Assembly: GCF_006517395.1 (NCBI RefSeq)
Contig: NZ_VDCY01000012.1
Coordinates: 1-64,000 of the forward strand
Origin: Terrilactibacillus laevilacticus
GTDB lineage: Bacteria; Bacillota; Bacilli; Bacillales; Sporolactobacillaceae
Direction of reading: 5' to 3'
DNA: 64,000 nt
The position numbers and the translations under genes are program-made. Each line of letters opens with the position of its first letter. Position 1 is the first letter of the stretch. The notes beneath the pieces are model-generated. The model searched no databases and was not told where the DNA came from. It saw only the letters and a program-made list of their open reading frames with translations. This document shows positions 9,786 to 19,042 of the stretch, piece after piece.

Positions 9786-10096
9786 TAGGGTTTCACCTCA
9801 CCGTTCGTCTTATTGTTCAATCCATAGACTTTTCTTTCTCCACTAAGAGCAACCAGCGGTACTTCTTTTTCATCACCTGGTTCAAAACGAACCGCAAGCC
9901 CAGCTGGAATATCTAACCGGAAACCGAGAGTTTCTTCTCTATTAAATTCTAAAGCTGTATTTACTTCATAAAAATGATAATGTGAACCAACTTGAACAGG
10001 GCGGTCTCCGCGATTAACGACTTTTATTGTCTTTGTTTCTCTGTCTTTATTGCAAATGATCTCTTGATCACACAAAATGTACTCTCCTGGTATCAT
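9785..10096 (-). CDS. ureB: Urease beta subunit UreB
   Basis: Structural subunit of 103 residues, matching the usual beta-subunit length. The conserved MIPGEY start, [11 protein letters not shown] and the segment containing [17 protein letters not shown] are all visible. It lies 19 bases after ureA and overlaps ureC by one base, the normal ureABC arrangement with three separate subunits, as in Bacillales. Confidence 0.97.
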   Translation of the reverse strand: MIPGEYILCDQEIICNKDRETKTIKVVNRGDRPVQVGSHYHFYEVNTALEFNREETLGFRLDIPAGLAVRFEPGDEKEVPLVALSGERKVYGLNNKTNGEVKP

Positions 10097-10115
10097 CTTT
10101 TCCCCATCCTTTATC

Positions 10116-10418
10116 TTATTTTATAGGGTTATGGACAGTGACTAATTTAGTGCCATCTGGAAAAGTAGCTTCGACTTGGACATCGTGGATCATTTCACTG
10201 ACGCCTTCCATAACATCCTCTTTTGTCAAAATTTGTGTCCCATAAGCCATCAACTCAACGACACTTTTTCCATCTCTGGCTCCTTCAATGATTTCATATG
10301 TAATGATGGCAATAGCTTCTGGATAATTTAATTTCAAACCTCTAGCTTGTCTACGTCTTGCTAAATCAGCTGCAACGACAATTAAAAGCTTCTCTTGTTC
10401 TCTAGCCAATAATCGCAT
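10116..10418 (-). CDS. ureA: Urease gamma subunit UreA
   Basis: Smallest urease subunit, 100 residues, first gene of the operon. The sequence follows the family from [12 protein letters not shown] to a final segment with [14 protein letters not shown]. The start chosen is the ATG after GAAAGGAG; an upstream in-frame ATG would add 11 unrelated residues. The region upstream is AT-rich and I could not assign a promoter or a clean TnrA/GlnR box. The operon upstream region also carries another copy of the MITE-like repeat about 250 bases away. Confidence 0.97.
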   Translation of the reverse strand: MRLLAREQEKLLIVVAADLARRRQARGLKLNYPEAIAIITYEIIEGARDGKSVVELMAYGTQILTKEDVMEGVSEMIHDVQVEATFPDGTKLVTVHNPIK

Positions 10419-10668
10419 ATTTCGTTCTCCTTTCAGGGACTGCTGAAACAAATTCTCTTACAAATAAACACTTTGAATCTTAAACTTATAAAGAAACGAA
10501 TCTCTAAAATTACAATACTCGCAATCATTTTTTCTATAAAAATAAACATTCATTAGTTATAGAATATTCTAACATAAAAAGAATTATTAAAAAATAAAAT
10601 AGTTGGATGATTTAACCCAATAAACTCTAATGGTTATGGTTACTATAAATAGAATAAAATCAATAAAA

Positions 10669-10823
10669 GAACGTGTTCAAAAAGGTGACAAATTAGAAGC
10701 AAGAAGATCAAGGCGGCGCTGTTTTGAGGACCGGAATGTAGGTTTTTACTACATGAGGACCGGTTTAAACAAGCGGGCGCCGAGATTCGTAGCTTATCAT
10801 TTGGTGACTTTTTGAACAACCTC
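10669..10823. mobile_element. MITE-like repeat R1, copy 2 (upstream of urease)
   Basis: Same element as at 7919-8072 and in the same orientation, including the internal ATGTAG/CTACAT hairpin flanked by two GAGGACCGG direct repeats. Its flanks (TAAAA and TATAA) do not make a perfect target duplication. It lies in the 667-base gap between ureA and the first LCP gene. Confidence 0.85.
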
Positions 10824-10836
10824 TATAAGTAAAATG

Positions 10837-10935
10837 ATAAAAAACTTACCGATTGCGGGACCTAAAAGGCGCAGACAGTGGCCTAGAATGTGTCACTACG
10901 GCTTCGCCTTCTTGTCAACTCGATGCTTAATCGAA
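10837..10935 (+). repeat. Repeat family R3, copy 1
   Basis: The segment reads ACTTACCGATTG, then GGCGCAGACAGTGGCCT. A related, shorter segment occurs at 42195-42260. There is a GGCTTCGCC mini-hairpin nearby. No coding capacity; origin unknown. Confidence 0.4.
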
Positions 10936-11085
10936 GAAGATGATGCTAGTTGCACTTATACCTTAAATTTTTGTACTTTCTTAAAATATAAAAAAAAGTC
11001 ACCTTCGTTCTAGTTTCATGTTACTATATCGTTATGGCAAAAATTTTGTCTTTTTTTGTTTGAACTTTACCGGAAAGGGAATTAT

Positions 11086-12015
11086 ATGATGTTAAAAAAA
11101 ATATTTGTGATATTAGGTATTATTGTAGGACTAGTCATTGTGGCTGGTGGGGCAGGTGTTTGGTACATGTATCACTCTGTCAAAACCACGGCAAATAAAA
11201 TATACGATCCTACAGAACCGAAAACCCAAAGTGATTCAAAAGAACTACAAAACCAAAAACCTTTCTCTATCCTTTTACTCGGTGTAGATCAACGTAAAGG
11301 TGATCCTGGACGCTCAGATACCATGATTGCTTTAACTTTGAATCCGACTAAGAAATCCATGTTAATGGTCTCCATCCCACGTGATTCGAAAGCTGAAATT
11401 GTAGGTCATGGCTCTATTAGTAAAATTAATAGCGCCTATGCTTACGGAGGATCTAAAATGGCTCTTGATACCTTTAATAAATTTTTAGGTGTTAACTTTA
11501 ACCACTATATTCGTATAAATATGGAAGGTTTAGCTGACCTTGTTGACGCAGTGGGCGGCGTTAACGTTCATAACGATATTAGCTGGCACGATGAAGGGTA
11601 TTATAAAAAAGGCTATTACTATCAAAAAGGTGATATTACCCTAGATACAGGTGCTAAAGCACTTGGATATGTAAGAATGCGACACTTAGACAATCGGGGC
11701 GACTTTGGGAGAAACCAACGTCAGCGAGATGTGATTATGGCTGTGATTAATAAAGCCGCTAGCTTTTCATCATTTTCTAAATATCAGGATATTCTAAAAG
11801 CCATACAAAGCAATGTCAAAACGAACTTAACCTTTGAAGATATGAAAAACATCGCCCAAAATTACCGTGATTGCAGACAAAATGTCACAAATTATGAAGT
11901 CAAAGGGAACGATGATTGGGAAAAAACTTCAAGCGGCCAGAAAGTTTATTATCTTAGTGTACCGGAAGATGAGAAACAACGTGCTCGTGACTTAATATCA
12001 GAACAACAACAATAG
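11086..12015 (+). CDS. LytR-CpsA-Psr family cell-wall ligase, copy 1
   Basis: LCP-family protein, about 309 residues. It has an N-terminal membrane anchor (about residues 5-25) and an extracellular LCP domain that transfers undecaprenyl-linked polymers such as wall teichoic acid to peptidoglycan. Family motifs are LLLGVDQRKGDPGRSDTM, SIPRDSKAEI, the GGVNVHND region and the arginine-rich VRMRHLDNRGDFGRNQRQR. The start is the first ATG of an ATGATG pair after GGAAAGGGA. It is closely related to the copy at 26637-27566. It stands alone and is followed by a good terminator. Confidence 0.9.
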   Translation: MMLKKIFVILGIIVGLVIVAGGAGVWYMYHSVKTTANKIYDPTEPKTQSDSKELQNQKPFSILLLGVDQRKGDPGRSDTMIALTLNPTKKSMLMVSIPRDSKAEIVGHGSISKINSAYAYGGSKMALDTFNKFLGVNFNHYIRINMEGLADLVDAVGGVNVHNDISWHDEGYYKKGYYYQKGDITLDTGAKALGYVRMRHLDNRGDFGRNQRQRDVIMAVINKAASFSSFSKYQDILKAIQSNVKTNLTFEDMKNIAQNYRDCRQNVTNYEVKGNDDWEKTSSGQKVYYLSVPEDEKQRARDLISEQQQ

Positions 12016-12028
12016 TCATTTGATAACA

Positions 12029-12060
12029 CCGATCTTCCGAATTTAGGAGATCGGTTTTTT
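12029..12060 (+). terminator. Terminator of LCP gene 1
   Basis: CCGATCT (12029-12035) pairs with AGATCGG (12048-12054), then TTTTTT. Confidence 0.85.
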
Positions 12061-12128
12061 ACTGTGAAGACTACTGATAAACTTGCAACCTATCTTTAGG
12101 ATAGCTATAATCAGTTAGGTATGTATTA

Positions 12129-12176
12129 GCAGAGTTCGAAACCCTCCTCTGCTTTACTAAAAAAACTATGGGAGAG
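12129..12176 (+). promoter_or_regulatory. preQ1-I riboswitch candidate (translational)
   Basis: GCAGAG...CTCTGC closes a small stem whose loop starts with TTCG and contains ACCC. It is followed by the A-rich tail ACTAAAAAAACTA and GGGAG, the ribosome-binding site of the next gene. This is the arrangement of short translational class-I preQ1 riboswitches, in which loop Cs pair with the SD. It directly precedes a queuosine-precursor transporter and queF, which strongly supports the call. Confidence 0.7.
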
Positions 12177-12181
12177 ATGTT

Positions 12182-12865
12182 ATGAATCAACAAGAAAATA
12201 TCATCGATGTACCTTATCGTCTTATAACTTTAGCCATGCTATTTGTTACATGCCTGATCACGGCCAATTTATGTGCAGTCAAACTTTTTTCAGTAGGGTC
12301 CATTTCTATGACCTCCCCTATAATTTTTTACCCATTAACATTTATCATTCTCGATAGTATGACAGAAATTTGGGGAAAGCATGTGGCGAAACGCATTATT
12401 TGGATTGGTTTTTTGGCCAATGTCGTCTTTATAGGATTCATTCAAATCGTTCTTCATTTACCGGCTGCACCGTTTTGGCACGGCCAACAAGCGATGGAAA
12501 CGGTACTTGGTTCTCTGCCGAGGACGGTTTTCGCTTCATTAGTCGCTTATTTATGCTCCCAAACACTTGATGTCACCATATTTTCAAAACTTAAACAACG
12601 TACTCAAGGACGAATGCTCTGGTTAAGAAGTATCGCAAGTACAGCCTCAAGCCAGCTCATTGATTCGATCATGTTCATGTTTATTGCTTTTATCGGTGTC
12701 ATGCCTTTATCTAATATACTTACAGCGATGAGCTCTGAATATATTCTTAAATTTAGTTATTCTATTATTGGGGCACCACTCATTTATTTAGTTGTTTTTT
12801 ATGCAAAACGTACACAAGGAGGAAATAAAGTATGTCAGAACGAAGCGGGCAAAATGATGAATTAA
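12182..12865 (+). CDS. YhhQ-type queuosine precursor transporter
   Basis: VUT/YhhQ-family membrane protein of 227 residues with about six membrane segments, importing 7-deazaguanine precursors (preQ0/preQ1) for queuosine modification of tRNA. It has the family signature [18 protein letters not shown] near residue 45 and SQLIDSIMF in the second half. It follows a preQ1-I riboswitch candidate and overlaps queF by 34 bases, so the pair is one operon. Sequence and context agree; the exact substrate is inferred from the family. Confidence 0.88.
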   Translation: MNQQENIIDVPYRLITLAMLFVTCLITANLCAVKLFSVGSISMTSPIIFYPLTFIILDSMTEIWGKHVAKRIIWIGFLANVVFIGFIQIVLHLPAAPFWHGQQAMETVLGSLPRTVFASLVAYLCSQTLDVTIFSKLKQRTQGRMLWLRSIASTASSQLIDSIMFMFIAFIGVMPLSNILTAMSSEYILKFSYSIIGAPLIYLVVFYAKRTQGGNKVCQNEAGKMMN

Positions 12866-13326
12866 CTTTACTTGGCAATAAAAAAACCGTATATAGCTTT
12901 GATTATGATCCGAGCGTTTTGGAATCCTTTCAAAACATGAATACACACCGTGACTACTTTGTAAAATTTAATTTTCCGGAGTTTACGAGTTTATGCCCCA
13001 TCACGAGTCAACCTGATTTTGCAACACTTTACATTAGTTATGTTCCTGACCAAAAAATGGTTGAAAGCAAAAGTTTGAAACTTTATTTATTTAGCTTTCG
13101 AAACCATGGCGATTTTCATGAAGATTGCATGAATAAAATTGCCGATGATCTGATTAAACTCATGGATCCAAAGTATCTTGAAGTCTGGGGTAAATTTACG
13201 CCAAGAGGTGGCATCAGTATTGATCCCTATGTAAACTACGGAAAACCAGGTACAAAATGGGAAAAAGTGGCGTTTGATAGACTAGCCAAACATGATCTTT
13301 ATCCCGAAAAAATTGATAACCGTTAA
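12832..13326 (+). CDS. queF: NADPH-dependent 7-cyano-7-deazaguanine reductase
   Basis: QueF reduces preQ0 to preQ1, using NADPH, in the queuosine pathway. At 164 residues it is the short (YkvM, type I) form. Visible are the catalytic cysteine region [13 protein letters not shown], the family [20 protein letters not shown] motif, and [12 protein letters not shown]. The start ATG lies after AAGGAGGAAATAAAGT inside the upstream transporter gene. The other queuosine genes (queCDE) are not in this window. Confidence 0.95.
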   Translation: MSERSGQNDELTLLGNKKTVYSFDYDPSVLESFQNMNTHRDYFVKFNFPEFTSLCPITSQPDFATLYISYVPDQKMVESKSLKLYLFSFRNHGDFHEDCMNKIADDLIKLMDPKYLEVWGKFTPRGGISIDPYVNYGKPGTKWEKVAFDRLAKHDLYPEKIDNR

Positions 13327-13330
13327 CAAA

Positions 13331-13360
13331 GCAGGAGCTCTCGTTGCAGCTCCTGCTTTT
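13331..13360 (+). terminator. Terminator of queuosine operon
   Basis: GCAGGAGCT (13331-13339) and AGCTCCTGC (13348-13356), then TTTT. Confidence 0.85.
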
Positions 13361-13413
13361 AATGTTTAGCTATATGTATGATAGACTTTATATAAAAACC
13401 ACGAGGTATAATT

Positions 13414-14325
13414 ATGAATCGATTTATGAAGGCTGCTTTAGTTACAGCTGGTGCAACAATTGCAGCAGGCTATTTCGTTACGAATAAGATCATGTATATA
13501 AGGAAGAAAACAGATCAGTTTCTTATTGATCGAGAAGTGCATACTTTTCAGCATTTTGATTTAAAAGAATATCAATCAATGCCGAAGGAACCCTTTTCGC
13601 TTAGATCTCCTTATGGTTACCTTATAAATGGCCGCTTTATTCCTGGAAAATCCACTCAAAAAATCATGATATTTTGCCATGGCGTGACGGTTAATCAATT
13701 CAATTCCGTAAAATATGCCAATCTCTTTTTAAAAAGAGGTTACAGTGTCATTATTTATGATCATCGAAGGCATGGACAATCTGGAGGTAAAACGACAAGC
13801 TATGGTTATTACGAAAAATATGATCTAGAAACTTTGGTCAATTGGGTTAAAGAACGGTTTGGCAACGACATTATTCTGGGCATTCATGGAGAATCTATGG
13901 GTGCATCAACCATGCTTCAATATGCAGGAATGATTGAAGATGGAGCTGACTTTTATATTGCCGATTGTCCTTTTTCAGATTTCTATCAACAATTACACCA
14001 CGTTTTAAACAAGGATTACCACCTGCCAAAATGGCCTTTATTACCAATGGCTACATTATTTATTCGGATTCGTGACCACTATCGGATACAAGACGTCTCA
14101 CCCATGCGTTATATCAAAAATGTGCACCATCCCGTTTTATTTATCCATAGTAAACAAGATGATTATATTTTAAATGAAATGACAGTGGCTCTATATGCGG
14201 CCAAACCGGACAACAAGCAACTATTCTTAGCTGAGCTGGGCGCTCATGCTTGCTCATATTCTGACAACAAAAAAGAATATGAAGCGGCTATTGATAATTT
14301 TCTTGCCTCTTATCATTTTAATTAG
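13414..14325 (+). CDS. Membrane-anchored alpha/beta hydrolase
   Basis: Serine hydrolase of 303 residues with an N-terminal membrane anchor (about residues 5-22). The fold markers are the FCHGVTVN oxyanion region, YDHRRHGQSGG, the nucleophile elbow GIHGESMGAS (Ser in GESMG), and late Asp and His candidates in HSKQDDYI and ELGAHACSY. It resembles the B. subtilis YqkD type. The substrate is unknown; esterase or lipase-like activity is likely. Single gene with its own terminator. Confidence 0.8.
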   Translation: MNRFMKAALVTAGATIAAGYFVTNKIMYIRKKTDQFLIDREVHTFQHFDLKEYQSMPKEPFSLRSPYGYLINGRFIPGKSTQKIMIFCHGVTVNQFNSVKYANLFLKRGYSVIIYDHRRHGQSGGKTTSYGYYEKYDLETLVNWVKERFGNDIILGIHGESMGASTMLQYAGMIEDGADFYIADCPFSDFYQQLHHVLNKDYHLPKWPLLPMATLFIRIRDHYRIQDVSPMRYIKNVHHPVLFIHSKQDDYILNEMTVALYAAKPDNKQLFLAELGAHACSYSDNKKEYEAAIDNFLASYHFN

Positions 14326-14336
14326 TACTAAATATA

Positions 14337-14371
14337 CAAGCACGATCACATCTCGAATCGTGCTTGCTTTT
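14337..14371 (+). terminator. Terminator of alpha/beta hydrolase gene
   Basis: CAAGCACGAT (14337-14346) and ATCGTGCTTG (14357-14366), then CTTTTT. Confidence 0.85.
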
Positions 14372-14602
14372 TCATATTATCTACACCATGGATGCTATGA
14401 AAATTGTGCACAACTAGGTGGTCTGGGACTGCCGCCCGGTCCGCCTTGACCAGGCCTCCCTGATCTAGCCAGCCATCCTTGGCCTTGGAGATTTGGTGGG
14501 GTAGGTCCTAAAGGTCAAACCAAATACATCTGTATGATGTTCTTAATGAAATACCCATGGGTCACTGGAATATATCAAGACTAGGAATCTGCTAATTCAA
14601 GT

Positions 14603-15154
14603 TTATCTACTCATTTCTATTTCTTTCGTTTGCTCAAGTGCCGACATAACTGCACCAATCGCTTGTATCCAACTCCCCGCAAAGTTGGTCATTTCTCCAC
14701 TTTCTTCATCTTCTGGATCATGAAGTTCTTGAATTCCTCCAATCGATTGCAAAGCATTCCCAATGGCTTGCAATAAATTTCCAACTCTATCCCATGGTGC
14801 CGATTCATCATCTACGGAATCTGAAAAACAAACAAGACTTCCAAGAGATTGTATCCAGTTGCCGGTAATATTTTTTTTAAGCTGATCAATATCATCCACT
14901 GGAAGGACTAGTCCGTAGACGACGGTTAAGTTCCCAATCGCTTGAATTTCTTGTCCTAGTTTATTTAACGTCCAATGAATCTCTGCATCCGCACTGAGAC
15001 CTGCTCCCGTCGCTTGAAGCACATTCCCCCATAAATCTAAATTTATTCTCATTTGATCTGTGAAGGCAAGTGTAGGTGTACTGCCAATAGCAGATACGAT
15101 GGTTCCAAGAGCTGAAGTCCATGATCCGGCTAAGTCTTTCAGTTCAATATCCAT
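14603..15154 (-). CDS. Repetitive hypothetical protein (DUF6944-like)
   Basis: Protein of 183 residues without a signal peptide, built from diverged repeats. A Gly-x-Trp-(I/T)-x-x-(L/I)-Gly unit recurs at about residues 10, 98 and 160, and between them a Gly-x-x-(L/I)-Gln-Ala-x-Gly unit recurs (for example WGNVLQATGAG, LGQEIQAIGN and VGNLLQAIGN). This matches what I recall of the Bacillus DUF6944 'repetitive protein' family, whose function is unknown. That family link is from memory and unverified. Upstream, 14372-14602 contains a short GC-rich patch resembling a Gly/Pro-rich coding relic, but no full gene. Confidence 0.65.
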   Translation of the reverse strand: MDIELKDLAGSWTSALGTIVSAIGSTPTLAFTDQMRINLDLWGNVLQATGAGLSADAEIHWTLNKLGQEIQAIGNLTVVYGLVLPVDDIDQLKKNITGNWIQSLGSLVCFSDSVDDESAPWDRVGNLLQAIGNALQSIGGIQELHDPEDEESGEMTNFAGSWIQAIGAVMSALEQTKEIEMSR

Positions 15155-15266
15155 TTTAATCCGCCATTCATATAGTGTCTTTACATTATATTCAAAGAGG
15201 GATCTTAGGTTATACTATATGCAATAGTTTAACTGACTCAAAAATTCTCTTATAAGGTGGACTTCC

Positions 15267-15920
15267 ATGTTAGAATTAAAAAACATTACCTTCCAGCCAA
15301 ATAGCTCTCCTATTTTATCCCATATTAATTTGACCATTAATGAAGGGGAAACAGTCTCAATTATTGGTCCTTCTGGAAGTGGTAAAAGTACTCTACTACG
15401 ATTGATGGCTGATTTGATTTCGCCTACAGATGGACAATGCTATCTAAATGGTGAAAGTTACATAAATTATAAACCTGAACAACTACGTCAAACCATTAGT
15501 TATTGTCCTCAAACACCGATTATCTTTGGCGAAACAATACTTGATAATGTCAGTTTCCCAGCAAAAGTCCGAAAAGAAAAATGTGATATAAAGCGTGCTA
15601 ACTATCTACTCACTGCATTTAATTTAAGTCAATATGACTTAAATACAAATGTTAGTCGTTTTTCCGGGGGTGAAAAACAACGTCTAGCCATCATCCGCCA
15701 ACTTATGTACGTCCCTAAATTTCTTTTATTAGACGAAGCTACCTCTGCATTAGATCATCACAATCAACAGTTAGTCGAACAAGAAATATTTAAATGTCAT
15801 AAAGAAAAAGGGTTAGGTATAATTTGGATAACCCACGATATTAAACAAAGTACCCGCTTATTTTCCCGTAGGTTAACAATTGAAAAGGGAAAGATCTCAA
15901 ATGAGGAAGTGATTAAATGA
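15267..15920 (+). CDS. ABC transporter ATPase, FetA (YbbL) type
   Basis: ATP-binding subunit of 217 residues. Walker A GPSGSGKST, the signature SRFSGGEKQRL and Walker B LLLDEATSALD are all intact. It overlaps the next gene, a FetB/YbbM-type permease, by four bases, so the two form the transporter. FetAB in E. coli is linked to iron export and oxidative-stress resistance. Iron as substrate here is inferred from the partner family. Confidence 0.88.
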   Translation: MLELKNITFQPNSSPILSHINLTINEGETVSIIGPSGSGKSTLLRLMADLISPTDGQCYLNGESYINYKPEQLRQTISYCPQTPIIFGETILDNVSFPAKVRKEKCDIKRANYLLTAFNLSQYDLNTNVSRFSGGEKQRLAIIRQLMYVPKFLLLDEATSALDHHNQQLVEQEIFKCHKEKGLGIIWITHDIKQSTRLFSRRLTIEKGKISNEEVIK

Positions 15921-16666
15921 GTATGACCTCCCTGATCTTCGCATCGAGTTTACTTATCATTCCAATCATTGTTTCATATAAACAGCAACTCGATTTATCA
16001 AAGGATATGATCATATCTGTCCTTCGAGCGATCATTCAACTTATTATTGTTGGTTACATATTAACGTTTGTTTTTGAAGCCAGACAGCCAATAATTGTCA
16101 TAACGTTAGTTTTTATTATATTGATAAACGCTGCCTTGAACACGAGAAAAAGAGTGCCAAATGCTGTTAAACATGGCTTTTGGATATCTCTATTCGCCCT
16201 TGTCATTAGTACAAGCATAACGATGACGATTCTAATTCTAACGGGAGCTCTTCATTTTAAAGTTAATGAAATCATACCTGTCTCAGGAATGGTGATTAGC
16301 AATGCCATGATTGCGATAAATATTGGTTACACCAACTTAGAAAAAGCTTTTACTCAACAACGAATGGAAATAGAAGCCAAATTATCTCTTGGAGCCTTAC
16401 CTCACTTAGCTTCGAAAACCCAAATACAAGATACAATGAAAATGGCCGTGATCCCAACCATCGATTCAGCAAAAACGCTTGGAATTGTGGCCTTGCCGGG
16501 AATGATGAGCGGGTTAATCATAGCAGGAACGCCGCCTCTGGAAGCCATCCGTTTTCAAATTATGGTCACATTTATGTTGTTATCTGCAACCATGATCGCA
16601 ACCATGATCGCCATCTTTATCAGTTACAAACAGTTTTATAATAAAAGACACCAATTGAATATTTGA
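15917..16666 (+). CDS. ABC exporter permease, FetB (YbbM, UPF0014) type
   Basis: Membrane subunit of 249 residues with about seven hydrophobic segments. The family stretch of Ser-Gly-Met-Val-Ile-Ser-Asn-Ala-Met (at ISGMVISNAMIAIN-like positions) and GIVALPGMMSGLI-AGTPPLEAI mark UPF0014/FetB. It starts four bases inside the ATPase gene, showing tight coupling. The substrate is probably iron or another metal by analogy with E. coli FetAB. A terminator follows. Confidence 0.88.
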   Translation: MSMTSLIFASSLLIIPIIVSYKQQLDLSKDMIISVLRAIIQLIIVGYILTFVFEARQPIIVITLVFIILINAALNTRKRVPNAVKHGFWISLFALVISTSITMTILILTGALHFKVNEIIPVSGMVISNAMIAINIGYTNLEKAFTQQRMEIEAKLSLGALPHLASKTQIQDTMKMAVIPTIDSAKTLGIVALPGMMSGLIIAGTPPLEAIRFQIMVTFMLLSATMIATMIAIFISYKQFYNKRHQLNI

Positions 16667-16694
16667 ATACGGTCAGTCTCCCATAAAAATAATT

Positions 16695-16731
16695 AACCCT
16701 CACTCTAGGTTCATAACGAGTGAGGGTTTTC
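16695..16731 (+). terminator. Terminator of fetAB-like operon
   Basis: AACCCTCACTC (16695-16705) pairs with GAGTGAGGGTT (16718-16728), followed by Ts. Confidence 0.85.
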
Positions 16732-16803
16732 TACGATTATAATACTGCCTATTTCACTTATTCCATATCCTGATAAAGCTTTAAAACTTATTGCTCTTTT
16801 CGC

Positions 16804-18024
16804 CTATTCATCGCCTAAAATTGCCACTGGGCTAAATGACTCATAATGAATGTGCTCCTTAGGAACTCCCCATTCTTGTAAGGCTTTAATAATAGCATCC
16901 ATAAAAGGAAGGGAACCACATAAATAGAAGTTAGCATTTTGGGTTGCAACGTTCAATTTTAAGAAATTTAAATCAATATACCCTTCTTTATCAAAGTTTT
17001 TAGAGTCTTTGTCCTCTTCAGTCGGTGAGTTATAACAAACTAATGACGTTACATTATCATGATCAACAGCTAATTGTTTTACATCCTCCTGAAAAGCATG
17101 GGTTTTACTATTTCGAGTTGAGTGAATAAACGTTATACTCTGTTTGACTTGATCCTTTACAAGAGCTTGTAACATACTGAATATAGGAGTTATCCCGATA
17201 CCACCACTAATTAAAACCACAGGCAAGTCATCATGTTGAAGTACAAAATCTCCCGCAGGAGCAGAAAATGGAAGTGGATCACCAGTTTGAATCGTTTTAT
17301 GTAAATAATTTGATACAATTCCTTTTGGTGAAGTATCGTGCTCATCTTCCCGTTTTACACTGATTCGATAATAATCTTTACCTGGTGCTTCCGAAAGACT
17401 GTAATGGCGGATATGGGTATATTTCTCTCCAGGAACTTTAATTTTTATGGTAAGGTACTGTCCAGCTTTATAAGTGGCGATGGCTTTCCCATCTTCAGGC
17501 TTTAGATAAAAGGATGTTACTTCATCACTTTCTTTGACTTTTTTATCCACAATAAAGTTTCGGTAACCTTCCCATCCTCCTGGTTGACTTTCTGTTTCTT
17601 CGTACAGCTTCTTTTCAAGTTCGATAAAAGCATCCGCAATATAGCCATATGCTTTACCCCATGCATCAATAATTTCGTCTGTTGCTGTATCACCAAGAAC
17701 ATCCTTTACCGCTTGAAGTAAAGTTTCTCCTACTATAGGATATTGTTCTGCTTTAATGCCGATAGCACGGTGTTTTTGAGCAATTCTTTCAATTACGGGT
17801 TTTATCGCATCAAGATTGGTGATATGCTCTCCAGCCGCGTAAACGGCATATCCCAATGCTTCTTGCTGGAGACCTCTTTTTTGATTCGTTTGATTAAAGA
17901 CGTTGTATAAATCAGGAACTTTTTCAAACAATAGCTTGTAAAATCTTTTCCCAATTTCTTTACTGTGTTCTTTTAAGACAGGAGCCGTTGTCTGAACTAT
18001 TTCTATCGTTTTTTCGTCAAGCAT
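16804..18024 (-). CDS. hmp: Flavohaemoglobin nitric oxide dioxygenase
   Basis: Converts nitric oxide to nitrate with O2 and NAD(P)H, in the cytoplasm. The roughly 406 residues comprise a globin domain (about 1-137, proximal histidine in AQKHRAIGIK), an FAD-binding domain (RHYSLSE) and an NAD-binding domain (GGIGITP). The start gives MLDEKTIEIVQT, like B. subtilis Hmp; an upstream frame would add 17 unrelated residues. Monocistronic. The 307 bases upstream are AT-rich and shared with the divergent cotF-like gene. I could not assign an NsrR or ResD site by eye. Confidence 0.95.
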   Translation of the reverse strand: MLDEKTIEIVQTTAPVLKEHSKEIGKRFYKLLFEKVPDLYNVFNQTNQKRGLQQEALGYAVYAAGEHITNLDAIKPVIERIAQKHRAIGIKAEQYPIVGETLLQAVKDVLGDTATDEIIDAWGKAYGYIADAFIELEKKLYEETESQPGGWEGYRNFIVDKKVKESDEVTSFYLKPEDGKAIATYKAGQYLTIKIKVPGEKYTHIRHYSLSEAPGKDYYRISVKREDEHDTSPKGIVSNYLHKTIQTGDPLPFSAPAGDFVLQHDDLPVVLISGGIGITPIFSMLQALVKDQVKQSITFIHSTRNSKTHAFQEDVKQLAVDHDNVTSLVCYNSPTEEDKDSKNFDKEGYIDLNFLKLNVATQNANFYLCGSLPFMDAIIKALQEWGVPKEHIHYESFSPVAILGDE

Positions 18025-18331
18025 ATCAAATACACCCTTTCTTCTAATAGATATGAAAATGAACATTAATACCACTTATCGGGCATAAAAATTCAGTTTT
18101 TTTATTATTCCACATTCAGTTTGTTTTACTCTTATTAAGTCGTTTTTTAGCTTCTTTAGGTCTGAACAGTAAAAAAATGAGAGTAATACACCCTCATTAG
18201 ATTTTTTAATTAACTTCCCTTTAGAAGTGCAAGTTTTTTAACAATTTTATATTGGTCAACGTCATGAATAAATTCATTGCCACAATACATACTAATTTTG
18301 ATTCATCATTTTAACTTTAGGAGGAATCATC
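18025..18331. other. Divergent intergenic region, hmp / cotF-like
   Basis: This stretch must hold both promoters. ACATACTA near 18284 resembles a sigma-K type -10, which would suit the coat gene, but I see no convincing -35. No coding sequence. Confidence 0.3.
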
Positions 18332-18967
18332 GTGCAAAATCAACAAAATCAAACGTCTCAAAATATGCAAACTTATCAAGTACCGCCTAATTTAAATCAT
18401 GGTGGTCATGAATTGTTTGACGTACATGAAGTTTTATCAGGATCCATTAATACGTTAAACACATATATGTTAATGCGTGAATTTGTCAAAGATCCTGAAT
18501 TACGTGATATTCTTGACCGTCAATACCAATTTATTCAAGATGAATATAACTTAACATGTGAATGTTTTAAAACAGGGCAGCATCCTTCTAAGAGAACACA
18601 GCCATATATGATGAAACAAAATAATGATTTCATCTATGGAATGACACCAACTTCTCCAAAAAAACCGATGCAAAGTACCTCTGAGATTTCTGATGAATTT
18701 ATCTCAGGTACGATGCTTTCTTGTTGTAAATCAGGGGCTTCAGCGAGAACCATGGCAGCTACTGAATCAACAAACCCAGTTGTTCGTCGTGTATTAGCTG
18801 CTTCAATTCAAAACTGTATTGAAATGGCTTATGAAATTTCTCTCTATCAAAATAAGCACAAATATTATCAAGTACCACAACTCGCTCAAGAAGACATGCA
18901 ACAAATTCTGAACTCATATGCCCCTGCGCAAACTTCTCCTATGCAAAATAATAATATGACTCACTAA
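18332..18967 (+). CDS. CotF-family spore coat protein
   Basis: Spore coat protein of 211 residues with the coat-F (ferritin-like) region. The N-terminal half has HELFDVHEVLSGSINTLNTYMLMREFV and the second half SEISDEFISGTMLSCCKSGA and MAYEISLYQNKHKYY. The tails are rich in Gln and Asn, as in many coat proteins. The start is GTG after AGGAGG. Expression in the mother cell during sporulation is expected for the family. A shared hairpin terminator separates it from the convergent regulator gene. Confidence 0.88.
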   Translation: MQNQQNQTSQNMQTYQVPPNLNHGGHELFDVHEVLSGSINTLNTYMLMREFVKDPELRDILDRQYQFIQDEYNLTCECFKTGQHPSKRTQPYMMKQNNDFIYGMTPTSPKKPMQSTSEISDEFISGTMLSCCKSGASARTMAATESTNPVVRRVLAASIQNCIEMAYEISLYQNKHKYYQVPQLAQEDMQQILNSYAPAQTSPMQNNNMTH

Positions 18968-18998
18968 AAAAGGTTTAAGATACTCTCCTTAAATAAGT

Positions 18999-19035
18999 CA
19001 AATAACTCCAGATGAAGTTTATCTGGAGTTATTTG
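18999..19035. terminator. Bidirectional terminator between cotF-like gene and regulator
   Basis: CAAATAACTCCAGAT (18999-19013) pairs perfectly with ATCTGGAGTTATTTG (19021-19035). The stem is long and lies between two convergent genes. Confidence 0.8.
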
Positions 19036-19042
19036 ACCATGT

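Noticed and set aside
10555-10580. TGTTAG...AATATTC palindrome upstream of ureA as a TnrA/GlnR box
   Set aside because: Only the left half fits the TGTNA-N7-TNACA pattern; the right half fails at two fixed positions, so nitrogen control by TnrA is not supported from this site.
14372-14602. GC-rich patch with Gly/Pro-rich reading on the minus strand
   Set aside because: Looks like a relic of a Gly/Pro-rich gene (for example collagen- or coat-like), but no start, no ribosome-binding site and a stop inside; too short to call.
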